A stretch of DNA of 64,000 bases from Opitutaceae bacterium (GCA_018402455.1 JAGYIG010000012.1:1-64000), one strand, 5' to 3'. Counted from the stretch's first letter, positions 9,722 through 19,161 are shown. The notes: generated from the letters alone by a model not told the origin. Numbers and translations are program-made.

Positions 9722-10801
9722 ATGCTCCGACGGCTCACGCTAATAGATCAAATCGAGTTCGAAATCAAACAGCGGATTTCCAGCGGCTTATGGCAGGTGG
9801 CGCTTCCGGCCGAGCGTAGTATGTGTGCCGAATTGAGGGTGGGGCGTAATTCGTTACGCGCCGCATTGGCCCGTCTCAAGCAAGAGGGCTTGTTGATGAT
9901 CGAACCAGGGGTGGGCATCAAAATCCGACATTCCTCAGGTGGGATGGCATCTCAGCCTCAGGAAACTGTTGCCCTGCTCTCGCCCGTGCCGTTGGGAAAC
10001 CTTCGGCCCCATCAGACGCTCTGGATTGACGAACTCAGGGGATTGCTGGCGGAAAAGGAGATTATCGTGCGATTTCATTGTGAAAGCCGCTGTTTCCGAC
10101 CAGGGGCAGCCAAAGCCATCGCAAAATTTGTCAAGCTACAGCCCGCCAGCTGTTGGGTCCCGGTACATTCTACGCTGACTATGCAGAACTGGTTCCAAAG
10201 CAGCCGAACGCCGTGTGTTATTGCGGGCTCCTGTCATGAAGGGGTTGATTTGCCTTATGTTGATCTTAATCATCATGCCACTTGCCGTCACGCGGCGATA
10301 ACTTTTCTGCGACTTGGTCATCGGCGCATCGCCTTTTTGACGCGGTTGGCGGAAAACGCCGGCGACCAGCAAAGTGAGCGGGGTTTCATGGAAGGGGTGG
10401 CAGAGTCTGAGGATCGTCAGGCAGTTGGCACCGTGCTGCATCTCGATAACGACAAGAGGCATACCGCTCGCGTGATTGGCAGATTGATGGCTCGAAGCGA
10501 CGCTCCTACAGCCATATTGGTCAATCAATCCTATCATTATTTGACAGTTTTCAGCATTTTAATGCAGATGGGAAAGTCCATTCCGGCCAACATATCCCTG
10601 ATCTGCCGTGACCATGACAATTTCTTGTCATTCCTTGAGCCGACCCCGGCCTACTATGGAGATGATGCTAAATTATTCTCAAAAAAAATGATACGGGTTC
10701 TGACATCCGTCATGTCAGGGGCGGCGTCCAGCAATACCCGTGTTAATTTGCTGCCGGAATTGATCATGGGTAGCAGCATTGCCCCTCTGGCTCTGGTGTA
10801 A
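9722..10801 (+). CDS. GntR-type transcriptional regulator with LacI-like sensor domain (second paralog)
   Basis: 359 residues, the same length and layout as the regulator at 6862-7941. A GntR winged helix lies at about 1-75, with ALPAERSMCAELRVGRNSLR aligned to the recognition region of the paralog, followed by a LacI/PBP-like effector domain (VALLSPVPLGNLRPHQTLWI, LPYVDLNHHATCRHAAITFL, GHRRIAFLTR). It is transcribed toward the sulfatase/sialate operon that starts at 11042 and ends 99 bases before the palindrome at 10900. Base composition is somewhat more A/T-rich than in its neighbours, which could reflect a different history. It is probably the local regulator of the downstream operon; the effector is unknown. 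Confidence 0.85.
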   Translation: MLRRLTLIDQIEFEIKQRISSGLWQVALPAERSMCAELRVGRNSLRAALARLKQEGLLMIEPGVGIKIRHSSGGMASQPQETVALLSPVPLGNLRPHQTLWIDELRGLLAEKEIIVRFHCESRCFRPGAAKAIAKFVKLQPASCWVPVHSTLTMQNWFQSSRTPCVIAGSCHEGVDLPYVDLNHHATCRHAAITFLRLGHRRIAFLTRLAENAGDQQSERGFMEGVAESEDRQAVGTVLHLDNDKRHTARVIGRLMARSDAPTAILVNQSYHYLTVFSILMQMGKSIPANISLICRDHDNFLSFLEPTPAYYGDDAKLFSKKMIRVLTSVMSGAASSNTRVNLLPELIMGSSIAPLALV

Positions 10802-10899
10802 ACCGCTATTCCTTATCGCTGAGGAAGCCAAAAGGTTGTTTAAACCTAGCCTAGGAAACGGCATATGCGACGGATAGTTAACGCCCCCGTCGAGATGGA

Positions 10900-10920
10900 G
10901 TGGTTCTAAAAGCGAACCAA
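10900..10920. promoter_or_regulatory. Operator-like palindrome upstream of sulfatase/sialate operon
   Basis: TGGTT at 10901 and AACCA at 10915 have the same spacing as the three other sites. It sits in the 240-base gap between the second regulator gene and the first sulfatase of the long rightward operon (start 11042), where an operator would be expected. Confidence 0.65.
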
Positions 10921-11041
10921 CAGCTGGAGCTTGTGCCGGCCTCCACCGTGGGCTCCGCTGGTGGTGATCGATCGTGTCTCGCCGGGCGGTTGGTTTACGC
11001 CTGCCCCCTCCTTCTTTTTATCGCTCGTTCGATTACCTGCC

Positions 11042-12514
11042 ATGTTTCACAAAACAGCCATCGCCACCGTGTTCTTGTTTGGGTTGATTTGTGCCCAAGC
11101 TTCAAGCGATTTGCCCCGCCCGAACATCCTATTGATTATTTCCGAAGACCACGGGCCCGAACTGGGGTGTTACGGTGATCCCTATGCGGTAACTCCGGTC
11201 TTGGATCGCATGGCCGCGCAAGGCGTCCGCTATGAACGTGCTTATGTGGCCCAAGCGGGTTGTAGTCCTTCGCGGGCGAGTATCATGACCGGTCTTTACA
11301 CCCACCAGAACGGTCAGGTAGGTCTGGCCACGTGGGGATTTCGTCTCCGGCATGATGTGCCCGCGACCGTGCCGAAAATCCTCCAGGAAGCGGGATACCG
11401 GACCGGAAATATTGGGAAAATCCATGTCAACCCGGAGTCGGCCTTTCCCTACGACATGCGCAAGATCCCTTCCGGCAATTTCGCCCGCCGTAATCTGGAG
11501 GATTATGCGCGGTATGCGGGTGAGTTCATGACCGAGTCGAACCAGCCCTTCTTTCTATGTGTGAACTACCCTGAAGCGCACGTGCCGTGGGAGCGTCAAG
11601 TCAACGGCTTGCCGGAGCAGCCGTTAAACGCTAAGGATATGCAATTGCCGTCATATTTTGGAGTTCACACCCCTGAGCTGCACGAGAGTTTCGCCAATCA
11701 CTATAATTCAGTCATGCGATTGGACAGTCTGATCGGCGATCTATTGGCCCAACTGGAAGTCTCGGGCAAGGCGGAAAACACCCTGATCGTCTTTGTAAGT
11801 GACCATGGTCCAGACTCTTTACGGGGAAAACGATCCTGCTATGAAGGCGGCGTCCGCGTGCCGTTGATCATTAAGTGGCCGGGGAAACTGGCCCCGAATC
11901 AAACCGTCAACACCTTGGTTTCTACCGTGGATCTGCTTCCGACGTTCCGGCTCGCGGCCGGGCTGGCGCCCGATAGCGATTTGCCCGGTTCCTCTCTTCT
12001 GCCGGAGTGCCTGACGGCGGCGGCGGATCCCAGTCGGGATCACGTTTTCTTCGAATATCATACGCACGCCGCCGCCCCCAATTACGGTCCGCAGCGGGCG
12101 GTGCGGGGTAATCGTTATAAATTGATCAAGAACCTTCGCCCTAATGTGCCGAGTCCCGGGTATACCTTTACCCTGGGTAAAGTCCCCTCATTGCCGGAGG
12201 GGCTAGCGCGAGCGCCTGAACACGTCAAGGCAAGCTATGCCCGCATAGCTCACCCGCCGGCTTATGAACTTTATGATCTAAAGAATGATCCGGACGAGTT
12301 TTACAATCTGGCCAATGATCCGGCCCATGCCGATATCAAGCAAGGGCTGCGGCAGGTGCTGCACGACTGGCGAGTGGCGACGGAGGATCCTCTCCTCTCG
12401 GCCGAGGTGTTGGAACGTTTTACACGGGAGGTTACGGGAATCACCGATCGAGTGGACGCGCGCAATCGCGAGTGGGACTACGTGCGTTATTTTTATGAAA
12501 ACCGCTCGAACTGA
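11042..12514 (+). CDS. Secreted sulfatase (N-sulfoglucosamine sulfohydrolase-like)
   Basis: 490 residues from the ATG at 11042, chosen for its signal peptide (MFHKTAIATVFLFGLICAQA); the open frame begins further upstream without a better start. The first metal motif is LLIISEDHGPELGCYGD and the formylglycine motif CSPSRASIMTGLYTHQNG gives C74. The EDHGPE and YTHQNG variants resemble the heparan N-sulfatase (sulfamidase) branch, but that is a judgement from motifs only. VSDHGPD and YEGGVRVPLIIKWPG complete the fold. It is the first gene of a rightward operon (11042-21791), with an operator-like palindrome about 120 bases upstream, and its end overlaps the next gene by 20 bases. Confidence 0.9.
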   Translation: MFHKTAIATVFLFGLICAQASSDLPRPNILLIISEDHGPELGCYGDPYAVTPVLDRMAAQGVRYERAYVAQAGCSPSRASIMTGLYTHQNGQVGLATWGFRLRHDVPATVPKILQEAGYRTGNIGKIHVNPESAFPYDMRKIPSGNFARRNLEDYARYAGEFMTESNQPFFLCVNYPEAHVPWERQVNGLPEQPLNAKDMQLPSYFGVHTPELHESFANHYNSVMRLDSLIGDLLAQLEVSGKAENTLIVFVSDHGPDSLRGKRSCYEGGVRVPLIIKWPGKLAPNQTVNTLVSTVDLLPTFRLAAGLAPDSDLPGSSLLPECLTAAADPSRDHVFFEYHTHAAAPNYGPQRAVRGNRYKLIKNLRPNVPSPGYTFTLGKVPSLPEGLARAPEHVKASYARIAHPPAYELYDLKNDPDEFYNLANDPAHADIKQGLRQVLHDWRVATEDPLLSAEVLERFTREVTGITDRVDARNREWDYVRYFYENRSN

Positions 12515-14027
12515 TTGTGGTCTAGGGCGCACTCCCCTCCTTTGGTTTGTGGCGCTTTTCCGTTGTTTGGCGGTGTCGCTTGGGCTGGCGGTGGGCGCGT
12601 TGGCGTCTGCGGTGGTCGTGCCGCCGCCCAATATCCTCATGATCGTGGTCGACGACATGAACGATTGGATTGGCGCATTGGGAGGGCATCCACAGGCAAA
12701 AACACCCCATCTGGACCGTTTGGCTGAGCGGGGTCTGTTATTTGCCAATGCCCACGTGCCGGCACCGGTATGTAATCCTTCGCGGGTGGCCGTTTTGACC
12801 GGACTCAACCCCAGCACGACGGGCATATATGACAATAGCGTGCGGTGGCACGAGGCCTATCCGGACCTGATCAGTCTGCCGCAGTATTTCAAGGACCACG
12901 GCTACCAAGTGGTGGGGGGCGGCAAGGTGCACCACCACACGCCGGGCAACAATCGGGAGTCCGACTGGAACCGTTACTTTCCGCAGGTTTTTGACAGCCA
13001 TGCGCAGAAGCACCTCTGGACGACGGGATCTTGGCGGGGCTTCGCCTGGCCGGAGGGTTTCCCGCTCAATCAGATCCCAGCCGTGCAACAACTCACTCGT
13101 CCGCCCGCAAACCCGCGGGAGTTTGATTGGGGGTCATTTGATCGGGAGGATTTGGAGATGGGAGATGGGCACATGGTGGCATGGCTGGAGGATTTTCTAG
13201 CCACGCCGGGAGAGGACCCTTTCTTCGCGGTGGCCGGGATCTACATGCCCCACTTGCCTTGGTACGCGCCACAGCGCTACTTCGATCTCTACGATCGTGA
13301 TACCCTGCTGGCCCCGCCCATTTTGGCGAAAGATTTGGATGATATTCCTGCCATCGGTCAACAAATGGCAGCGGTCCGGCGTGAGGACCTCGACCTAGTG
13401 CACGCTGAGGGCCAATATCAGGATGTGCTTCATGCCTACCTGGCCTGCATCTCCTACGCCGATGCCTTGGTGGGGCGTTTACTTGATGCGATCGATGGCA
13501 ACGACCTGGCGAGTAATACCATCATTGTGTTCTGGTCTGATCATGGGTGGCATTTCGGGGAAAAAAATCACCTGCACAAATTTACTCTTTGGGAGCGTTC
13601 CACGCGTATCCCCATGATGATAGTTGCGCCCGGGCACACCCGGGCCGGTTCGGTCACCTCGGCACCGGTGGGCGCCATCGACCTGTTCCCGACGCTGGTC
13701 GAGTTGGCAGGTTTGCCGGAGCATGGCCCGTTGGACGGTCAGAGCTTGGTGCCTTTGCTGGCGGCAACCGACCGGCCGTGGCCTCGCCCGGCCCTGACCA
13801 CCCATGGCGCGGGCAACCATACGCTGCGCAGCCGGCATTGGCGTTATATCCGCTATGTGGATGGCGGCGAGGAGTTGTATGACCATCGCACGGACCCCAA
13901 CGAATGGCATAATTTGGCGCTCAACCCGGCCTATCGGGGGGTGATTGATCTCTTGGCCGAACATCTGCCGGCCCGTGACGCGCCCCGGAAAACCGCCCAG
14001 CGGGTGCAGTCCCTGGACAGTCGGTAA
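12495..14027 (+). CDS. Secreted sulfatase (iduronate-2-sulfatase-like)
   Basis: 510 residues from the ATG at 12495, which lies inside the end of the preceding gene; a hydrophobic export segment covers about 15-40. The sulfatase core has ILMIVVDDMNDWIGALGGHP, the formylglycine motif CNPSRVAVLTGLNPSTTGIY (C93), GGGKVHHHTPG, and FWSDHGWHFGEKNHLHKFTL. The last is the form seen in the iduronate-2-sulfatase-like branch. It probably removes sulfate from a uronic acid or sugar residue outside the cytoplasm. The 20-base overlap with the upstream sulfatase implies translational coupling. Confidence 0.9.
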   Translation: MKTARTDCGLGRTPLLWFVALFRCLAVSLGLAVGALASAVVVPPPNILMIVVDDMNDWIGALGGHPQAKTPHLDRLAERGLLFANAHVPAPVCNPSRVAVLTGLNPSTTGIYDNSVRWHEAYPDLISLPQYFKDHGYQVVGGGKVHHHTPGNNRESDWNRYFPQVFDSHAQKHLWTTGSWRGFAWPEGFPLNQIPAVQQLTRPPANPREFDWGSFDREDLEMGDGHMVAWLEDFLATPGEDPFFAVAGIYMPHLPWYAPQRYFDLYDRDTLLAPPILAKDLDDIPAIGQQMAAVRREDLDLVHAEGQYQDVLHAYLACISYADALVGRLLDAIDGNDLASNTIIVFWSDHGWHFGEKNHLHKFTLWERSTRIPMMIVAPGHTRAGSVTSAPVGAIDLFPTLVELAGLPEHGPLDGQSLVPLLAATDRPWPRPALTTHGAGNHTLRSRHWRYIRYVDGGEELYDHRTDPNEWHNLALNPAYRGVIDLLAEHLPARDAPRKTAQRVQSLDSR

Positions 14028-14066
14028 TCCCTATATTTCAAATACTAAGCATTCAGTTGGACGATT

Positions 14067-15518
14067 ATGAATAAATATATACGGAGCACTTTAGGGCTAC
14101 TCAGCCTCGGACTCGGCGTGACGGGGGCGACGGCGTCGGCGGCTAATCCTCCCAATATAGTTTTATTCCTCATTGACGACATGGGGTGGCGCGATTTGGG
14201 CGCCTATGGCAGCGACTACTACCAGACGCCCGCTATCGACCGTTTGGCCAAGGAGGGCGTCAAGTTTACCGATGCCTATGCTGCTTGTGCCGTCTGCACG
14301 CCCTCCCGGGCGGCGTTGCTCACCGGCAAGTATCCGGCGCGATTGTTGATGACCAATTGGACGCCGGACGGTCGGTGGAGCCCACGTTCTCCGTTGCGAG
14401 AGGGTCGATTCTTGCGTGATTTGCCCCTGGAGCAAATCACGTTGGCGGAGGCGCTGCGGGAGGCGGGCTACGTCACGGGGCACTTTGGTAAATGGCACTT
14501 GGGAGGTCCGCCCTTTTCGATGCCGGAGCACCATGGCTTTGACGTCAACGTGGGGGGGCATCCTTACGGTGCCCCGGGTGACTATTTTTATCCCTATCAG
14601 GTGGACTGGCCGATTCCCTCCACGGGCCGGCGGGCACGCGACCAGATACTGACGGATGGAGAGCCCGGCGAGTATCTGACCGAACGGTTAACCGATGAGG
14701 CGGTGGCCTTTATTCAGCAGAATCAAGACAAGCCGTTCTTTCTCTATTTTCCCCATTACGCGGTACACACTCCCCTGCAAGCCCGGCCTGAGGTAGTGGC
14801 CCGGTATGAAGCCATCCCGGCCGCCCAGCGCCAGGGCGATCCCACCTATGCTGCCATGGTGGAGAGCGTGGACGATAGCGTGGCGCGAGTGATGGCGGCA
14901 CTTGAGGAAGCGGGCGTGGCAGAGAATACCTTGGTTATTTTCACTTCCGACAACGGCGGCCACTGGCGCGTAACCCAACATGCCCCCCTGCGTGGTCATA
15001 AAGGCACCTACTGGGAAGGGGGCATACGCGTTCCCTTAATTCTCACCATGCCTGGTTTGATGGATCGTGGGCGCGTGATCACGGAGCCTGTCATGGCAAC
15101 CGACCTCTATCCCACCATCCTGGCAGCGGCCGGTCTGCCGCTCCGCCCCAACCAGCATGAAGACGGGCTCAACCTGCTCCCGCTCCTTCGCGGAGAAACT
15201 GCGTTGAACCGGCAAGGTCTTTTCTGGCATTTCCCGCACTACAATAACCATCCGGAAACGCGGCCATCGAGCGCCTACCGAAGGGGCGATTGGAAGCTTA
15301 TCGAGTCGTTCGACCCCTCAGGCTTTGAACTTTATAATTTGGTGGAGGACTTGGGCGAAACGACCAATCGGTGGTCCACCGAGACGACCAGGGGTAGGGC
15401 CATGCTCGAGGAACTGGAACAGTGGCGGCGGGCCGTGGGGGCGGAGCCCATGCGGCCCAATCCGGATTTTGATCCCGCCTTCCAAGGCCGAGCCAGCACC
15501 CGTAGAAAGGCAAACTAA
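14067..15518 (+). CDS. Secreted sulfatase (arylsulfatase A-like)
   Basis: 483 residues. The signal peptide is MNKYIRSTLGLLSLGLGVTG, ending near ASAA. The core has VLFLIDDMGWRDLGAYGSDY, formylglycine motif CTPSRAALLTGKYPARL (C77), GHFGKWHLGG, and FTSDNGGHWRVTQHAPLRGH. The C-terminal part, FWHFPHYNNHPETRPSSAYR, is shared in pattern with the sulfatase at 3812-5269 (WHFPHYNMHGSTPASALR), so the two probably belong to one subfamily and may act on the same kind of sugar. It is separated from the previous gene by 39 bases; its stop overlaps the start of the next sulfatase by one base. Confidence 0.92.
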   Translation: MNKYIRSTLGLLSLGLGVTGATASAANPPNIVLFLIDDMGWRDLGAYGSDYYQTPAIDRLAKEGVKFTDAYAACAVCTPSRAALLTGKYPARLLMTNWTPDGRWSPRSPLREGRFLRDLPLEQITLAEALREAGYVTGHFGKWHLGGPPFSMPEHHGFDVNVGGHPYGAPGDYFYPYQVDWPIPSTGRRARDQILTDGEPGEYLTERLTDEAVAFIQQNQDKPFFLYFPHYAVHTPLQARPEVVARYEAIPAAQRQGDPTYAAMVESVDDSVARVMAALEEAGVAENTLVIFTSDNGGHWRVTQHAPLRGHKGTYWEGGIRVPLILTMPGLMDRGRVITEPVMATDLYPTILAAAGLPLRPNQHEDGLNLLPLLRGETALNRQGLFWHFPHYNNHPETRPSSAYRRGDWKLIESFDPSGFELYNLVEDLGETTNRWSTETTRGRAMLEELEQWRRAVGAEPMRPNPDFDPAFQGRASTRRKAN

Positions 15519-17017
15519 TGAAAATTACCCCCACCTGTTTACTCAGCCTGGGCCTGCTCATGGCGGCAGGAGAGGCCGACGGCAGCGGCGTTAACAAACC
15601 CAACGTGCTGTTTATAGCCATCGACGATCTCCGTCCGGCCCTGGGCACCTATGGTGACCCCCTGGCCATTTCGCCGCACATTGACGCGCTGGCGGCGAAC
15701 GGTCGACGATTTGATCGAGCCTATACGCAGCAGGCGGTATGCGGGCCCTCCCGCGCCTCGTTGCTCACCGGCAAACTACCTGATAACATTAGAGTCTGGC
15801 ACAACCGTAATCATTTTCGGGATACTCGACCTGATTTGGTGACGTTGCCGCAATGGTTTATGGGTCAGGGCTATCAAGCGATAAGCATAGGCAAAACGTA
15901 CAGCGGCAATCCGCGCGAGGAAGATCCGGCTTCATGGTCAGAGCCCGCGGTGCTGCGGGCCGCGGATTGGCACACCTATGCTTTGGCGGACAAGGATCGT
16001 ACAGGCGGCAAAGGGGTCTCCTATGAGGCCGCCGATCTGCCGGATGATGCCTACGCCGACGGGCAAGTGACGGAGATGGCCCTGGCACGCCTGCGCGAGT
16101 TCAAGGCCAAGTCGCAGCCGTTTTTTCTGGCGGTGGGCTACTTCAAACCGCACCTGCCCTTTAATGCCCCCAAGCAGTACTGGGACCTGCACGACCGGGA
16201 GAAATTTGCCCCCGATCCGTCTTGGGCGCTGGTGGAGGGCGCACCCGCCGAGGCTTATCACGAGCACCGGGAATTGGGCGGTTATGTGGACATGCCTCTC
16301 GATGAGCAACTGACGGTTGAGCAGAGCATCACCATGCGTCACGGCTACTATGCATGCGTTACCTACATTGACGCCCAGATCGGCCGGATTATGGCTGAAC
16401 TGGAAGCCACGGGGTTGATTGAGAATACCATTATTGTGTTGTGGGGCGACCATGGGTTTGCGCTGGGCGAGAACCAACGCTGGTGCAAGGGCACTAATTT
16501 CGAAGCAGATACCCGGGTGCCCCTCATTATACGTGCTCCTAGCATGAATGCTCCCGGGGAGGCCACCACCGCGTTGTTTGAATTGGTCGACCTTTACCCT
16601 ACGCTAACTGATATGATTGCGCAGACCGTGCCAGCTGGCCTCGATGGGCGGTCTCAAGTTGCCACCCTGCGGGATCCCCTTGCCCCGGGCCGCAAGTATG
16701 CCCTCAGCCAGTTTGCCCGACCCTTCACTCGCCCTGATCCCGAGGTGATGGGCTATTCTCTGCGCACCGCCGGTCAGCGTTACACCCAATGGCGGGAATA
16801 TGCGACGGGCGTGGTGTTGTCGGAGGAGTTTTATGATTACTCCGATCAGCAAAGCGTGGAAGAAGACGGACCCTATGAGTGGGAGAGGCGCAACATGATA
16901 GCCAGCGCCTCGTATCAGGATCACATCAGCGCGATGCGGACGTCCTTGGCGGCTACCCTGAGGGAGCGCACCGAGGCCGGACCAGCCAAAGCCGGCAAGA
17001 AGCCGGAGCGGCGTTAA
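15518..17017 (+). CDS. Secreted sulfatase (iduronate-2-sulfatase-like)
   Basis: 499 residues starting within the stop of the previous gene. A short signal peptide ends near GEADG. The core has VLFIAIDDLRPALGTYGDP, formylglycine motif CGPSRASLLTGKLPDNIRVW (C75), FFLAVGYFKPHLPFNAPKQY, and LWGDHGFALGENQRWCKGTN. These are characteristic of the iduronate-2-sulfatase-like branch, and the LRPALGTYGD element differs from the A-type enzymes nearby. The likely role is sulfate ester hydrolysis on a glycan. It is the last sulfatase before the sialidase, 35 bases downstream. Confidence 0.92.
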   Translation: MKITPTCLLSLGLLMAAGEADGSGVNKPNVLFIAIDDLRPALGTYGDPLAISPHIDALAANGRRFDRAYTQQAVCGPSRASLLTGKLPDNIRVWHNRNHFRDTRPDLVTLPQWFMGQGYQAISIGKTYSGNPREEDPASWSEPAVLRAADWHTYALADKDRTGGKGVSYEAADLPDDAYADGQVTEMALARLREFKAKSQPFFLAVGYFKPHLPFNAPKQYWDLHDREKFAPDPSWALVEGAPAEAYHEHRELGGYVDMPLDEQLTVEQSITMRHGYYACVTYIDAQIGRIMAELEATGLIENTIIVLWGDHGFALGENQRWCKGTNFEADTRVPLIIRAPSMNAPGEATTALFELVDLYPTLTDMIAQTVPAGLDGRSQVATLRDPLAPGRKYALSQFARPFTRPDPEVMGYSLRTAGQRYTQWREYATGVVLSEEFYDYSDQQSVEEDGPYEWERRNMIASASYQDHISAMRTSLAATLRERTEAGPAKAGKKPERR

Positions 17018-17052
17018 ACACCCCACCGCCCAGCGACTAACTTTTAAATCCA

Positions 17053-18219
17053 ATGCACAAAAAATTAATGAGTTTGGTCGGCTGGGGGGGGCTGGCCGTC
17101 GCGCTGTCTGCCCAGACGATTCAACAACAGGATATCTTCGTGGCGGGCGAGGGGGGGTATCACACCTACCGGATCCCGGCAATCGTGCAGGCGCTGGATG
17201 GAACGTTGCTGGCCTTTTGTGAAGGTCGCAAGAATAGTGCCTCGGATACCGGAGACATCGATTTGATCCTCAAACGGAGCGTGGACGGAGGCCAGACCTG
17301 GAGCGAACTCGTGGTTATCTGGGATGACGGGGACAACACCTGTGGCAATCCCTGTCCCGTGGTCGATGCAACCACAGGGGTGGTTTGGTTGTGGGCCACC
17401 CACAATTTGGGAACGGACCGGGAGCACGACATCATCACCGGCCAAGCCACGGGCACGCGAACCCCGTGGCTCATGTCTTCGCGGGATCATGGGCTGACCT
17501 GGAGTGAGCCGCGGCCGATGGCGGAGCACGTCAAAGACCCAGCCTGGGGTTGGTACGCAACCGGTCCGGGCATTGGCATCCAAGTGCAAGCCGGTCCGCA
17601 CCAGGGGCGACTGGTCGTGCCGTGCGTGCATAGCTACGACGATCCCGCAGGCAATCTGCGCGGGGGGCCTTATGAGTATGGGTCGCATGTCATCTATTCG
17701 GATGACCAGGGGGACAGTTGGCACTTGGGCGGCGTGGTGCGACCCAAGGTTAACGAGTGCCAGGTGGTGGAACTGGAACACCGCCCCGGCGCGCTCCTGC
17801 TCAATATGCGGTCATACTTTGAGCAGTATTGTCGTGCTGAAGCGGTGAGTTGGGATGGCGGTTTGACCTGGAGCGGGCCGATTAATCAGCCCGAGTTAGT
17901 CGAGCCACGGGCTCAGGCCAGCCTGCTGCGGCACCGCTGGAGCAGTGGCCCGGTTCCGGGAGTCTTGATCTTTGCCAATCCCGGGGACCCGCGCGAACGA
18001 CGCAGTATGACGGTACGTTTCAGTTTGGATGATGGCCAAACGTGGCCCCATGCCGTGACCCTCCACGATCAATTTTCGGCCTATTCCTCGTTGGTGTCGT
18101 TGGGGCCGGAGCTCATTGGCTGTTTGTATGAACGGGGCCATAGTCTGCGCCCTCGTAGCTACGAGCGCATTACTTGGGCGCGGATTACGATTTCAGACCT
18201 AGTGCCAGCCGATCTTTAA
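17053..18219 (+). CDS. nanH: Exo-sialidase (neuraminidase, GH33-like)
   Basis: 388 residues with a signal peptide (about 1-21, ending LSAQ). The RIP element YRIPAIVQA and the catalytic-Asp region GRKNSASDTGDIDLILKRS are present. Five Asp-box repeats can be read: SVDGGQTW, SRDHGLTW, SDDQGDSW, SWDGGLTW and SLDDGQTW. LLNMRS (Arg of the triad) and AYSSLVSLGPELIGCLYERG (Tyr and partner) complete a six-bladed sialidase. It releases terminal sialic acid from glycoconjugates outside the cytoplasm. It sits six bases before a sialate lyase gene and after four co-directional sulfatases, so desulfation probably precedes or accompanies sialic acid release. Confidence 0.93.
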   Translation: MHKKLMSLVGWGGLAVALSAQTIQQQDIFVAGEGGYHTYRIPAIVQALDGTLLAFCEGRKNSASDTGDIDLILKRSVDGGQTWSELVVIWDDGDNTCGNPCPVVDATTGVVWLWATHNLGTDREHDIITGQATGTRTPWLMSSRDHGLTWSEPRPMAEHVKDPAWGWYATGPGIGIQVQAGPHQGRLVVPCVHSYDDPAGNLRGGPYEYGSHVIYSDDQGDSWHLGGVVRPKVNECQVVELEHRPGALLLNMRSYFEQYCRAEAVSWDGGLTWSGPINQPELVEPRAQASLLRHRWSSGPVPGVLIFANPGDPRERRSMTVRFSLDDGQTWPHAVTLHDQFSAYSSLVSLGPELIGCLYERGHSLRPRSYERITWARITISDLVPADL

Positions 18220-18225
18220 AATTTT

Positions 18226-19161
18226 ATGGAAACCCTATCAAAAACCACCGGACTCATCGCGGCCCCTTTTACACCCATGCACGAGGATGGGCGGATGAAT
18301 CTATCCGTTATCCCCGGCTATGCCGAACATCTCGAACGTTTCGGCGTCAAGGGGGTATTCATAGGCGGAACTACCGGTGAAGGCATCGCGCTAAGTTTGC
18401 AGGAGCGCATGGATCTCTGTGAACGTTGGGTAGCGGTGGCCGGCTCCGGACTCCGAGTGATTGTCCATGTGGGGCACAACAGCTTGGAGGCCAGTTGCCG
18501 GCTGGCCACTCACGCGGAGCAAAACAGGGCCCATGCTATAGCGGGTTTACCTCCCTTTTTCTTTCGTCCTTCGGGTGTGGCACCCTTGGTGGAGTGGAGC
18601 CGGATAGTGGCGGCGGCGGCCCGAGAATTGCCCTTCTATTATTATCATATTCCTTCCATGACCGGGGTGGGTCTGAGCATGGTCGATTTTCTCAGCGAGG
18701 CGGCTAAGGCGATTCCCACTTTTGTGGGCATCAAGTTCACGCATGAGGATCTACCCGAATTTGCCGCTTGCGTCCAAGCTGCGGGCGGGCGTTTCGACAT
18801 GCTATTCGGCCGTGACGAGCTCTTGCTTTCCGCGCTGCAGGTTGGTGCCCGCGGCGCGGTGGGCAGCACCTACAACTTTGCGGCACCTTTGTATCATCGG
18901 ATAATCGCGATGGCAGTCGCCGATCCCGCGCAGGCGGGCCGGTTACAGGCGATCGCCGTTCAGATGATTCAGGCTTTCTTGGATTGCGGCGCAAATCCGC
19001 TGGCCGCGATGAAGGCCCACATGAAACGCTGGGGCGTGGATTGCGGCCCGGCCCGCTTGCCGCTGGATAACCTCAGCGCCGCACAGGCCGCCCGTTTGGA
19101 AACAGCCTTGGCCGCCAGCGGACTGAATGATTGGGTTCCGGTCGATGCCGGCATGGTCTGA
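18226..19161 (+). CDS. nanA: N-acetylneuraminate lyase
   Basis: 311 residues, (beta/alpha)8 DapA/NanA family. GGTTGEG binds the carboxylate of the keto acid. Y140 in YYYHIPSM and K170 in GIKFTHED match the catalytic Tyr and Schiff-base Lys of NanA (near 137 and 165 in E. coli), and the YHIP plus GIKFT context favours NanA over dihydrodipicolinate synthase. It cleaves N-acetylneuraminate to N-acetylmannosamine and pyruvate in the cytoplasm. It lies directly between the sialidase and the epimerase-transporter fusion, completing the uptake-and-cleavage sequence. ManNAc kinase and epimerase are not in the window. Confidence 0.93.
   Translation: METLSKTTGLIAAPFTPMHEDGRMNLSVIPGYAEHLERFGVKGVFIGGTTGEGIALSLQERMDLCERWVAVAGSGLRVIVHVGHNSLEASCRLATHAEQNRAHAIAGLPPFFFRPSGVAPLVEWSRIVAAAARELPFYYYHIPSMTGVGLSMVDFLSEAAKAIPTFVGIKFTHEDLPEFAACVQAAGGRFDMLFGRDELLLSALQVGARGAVGSTYNFAAPLYHRIIAMAVADPAQAGRLQAIAVQMIQAFLDCGANPLAAMKAHMKRWGVDCGPARLPLDNLSAAQAARLETALAASGLNDWVPVDAGMV

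Noticed and set aside
10833-10847. AGGTT and AACCT half-sites before the main palindrome at 10900, as a fifth operator
   Set aside because: The half-sites are separated by the wrong distance (9 rather than 13 between GGTT and AACC), so it does not fit the shared pattern.
17053-18219. Reading the gene as a general BNR-repeat protein rather than a sialidase
   Set aside because: The RIP motif, catalytic Asp region, triad Arg and Tyr contexts and the neighbouring nanA all point to a true exo-sialidase.
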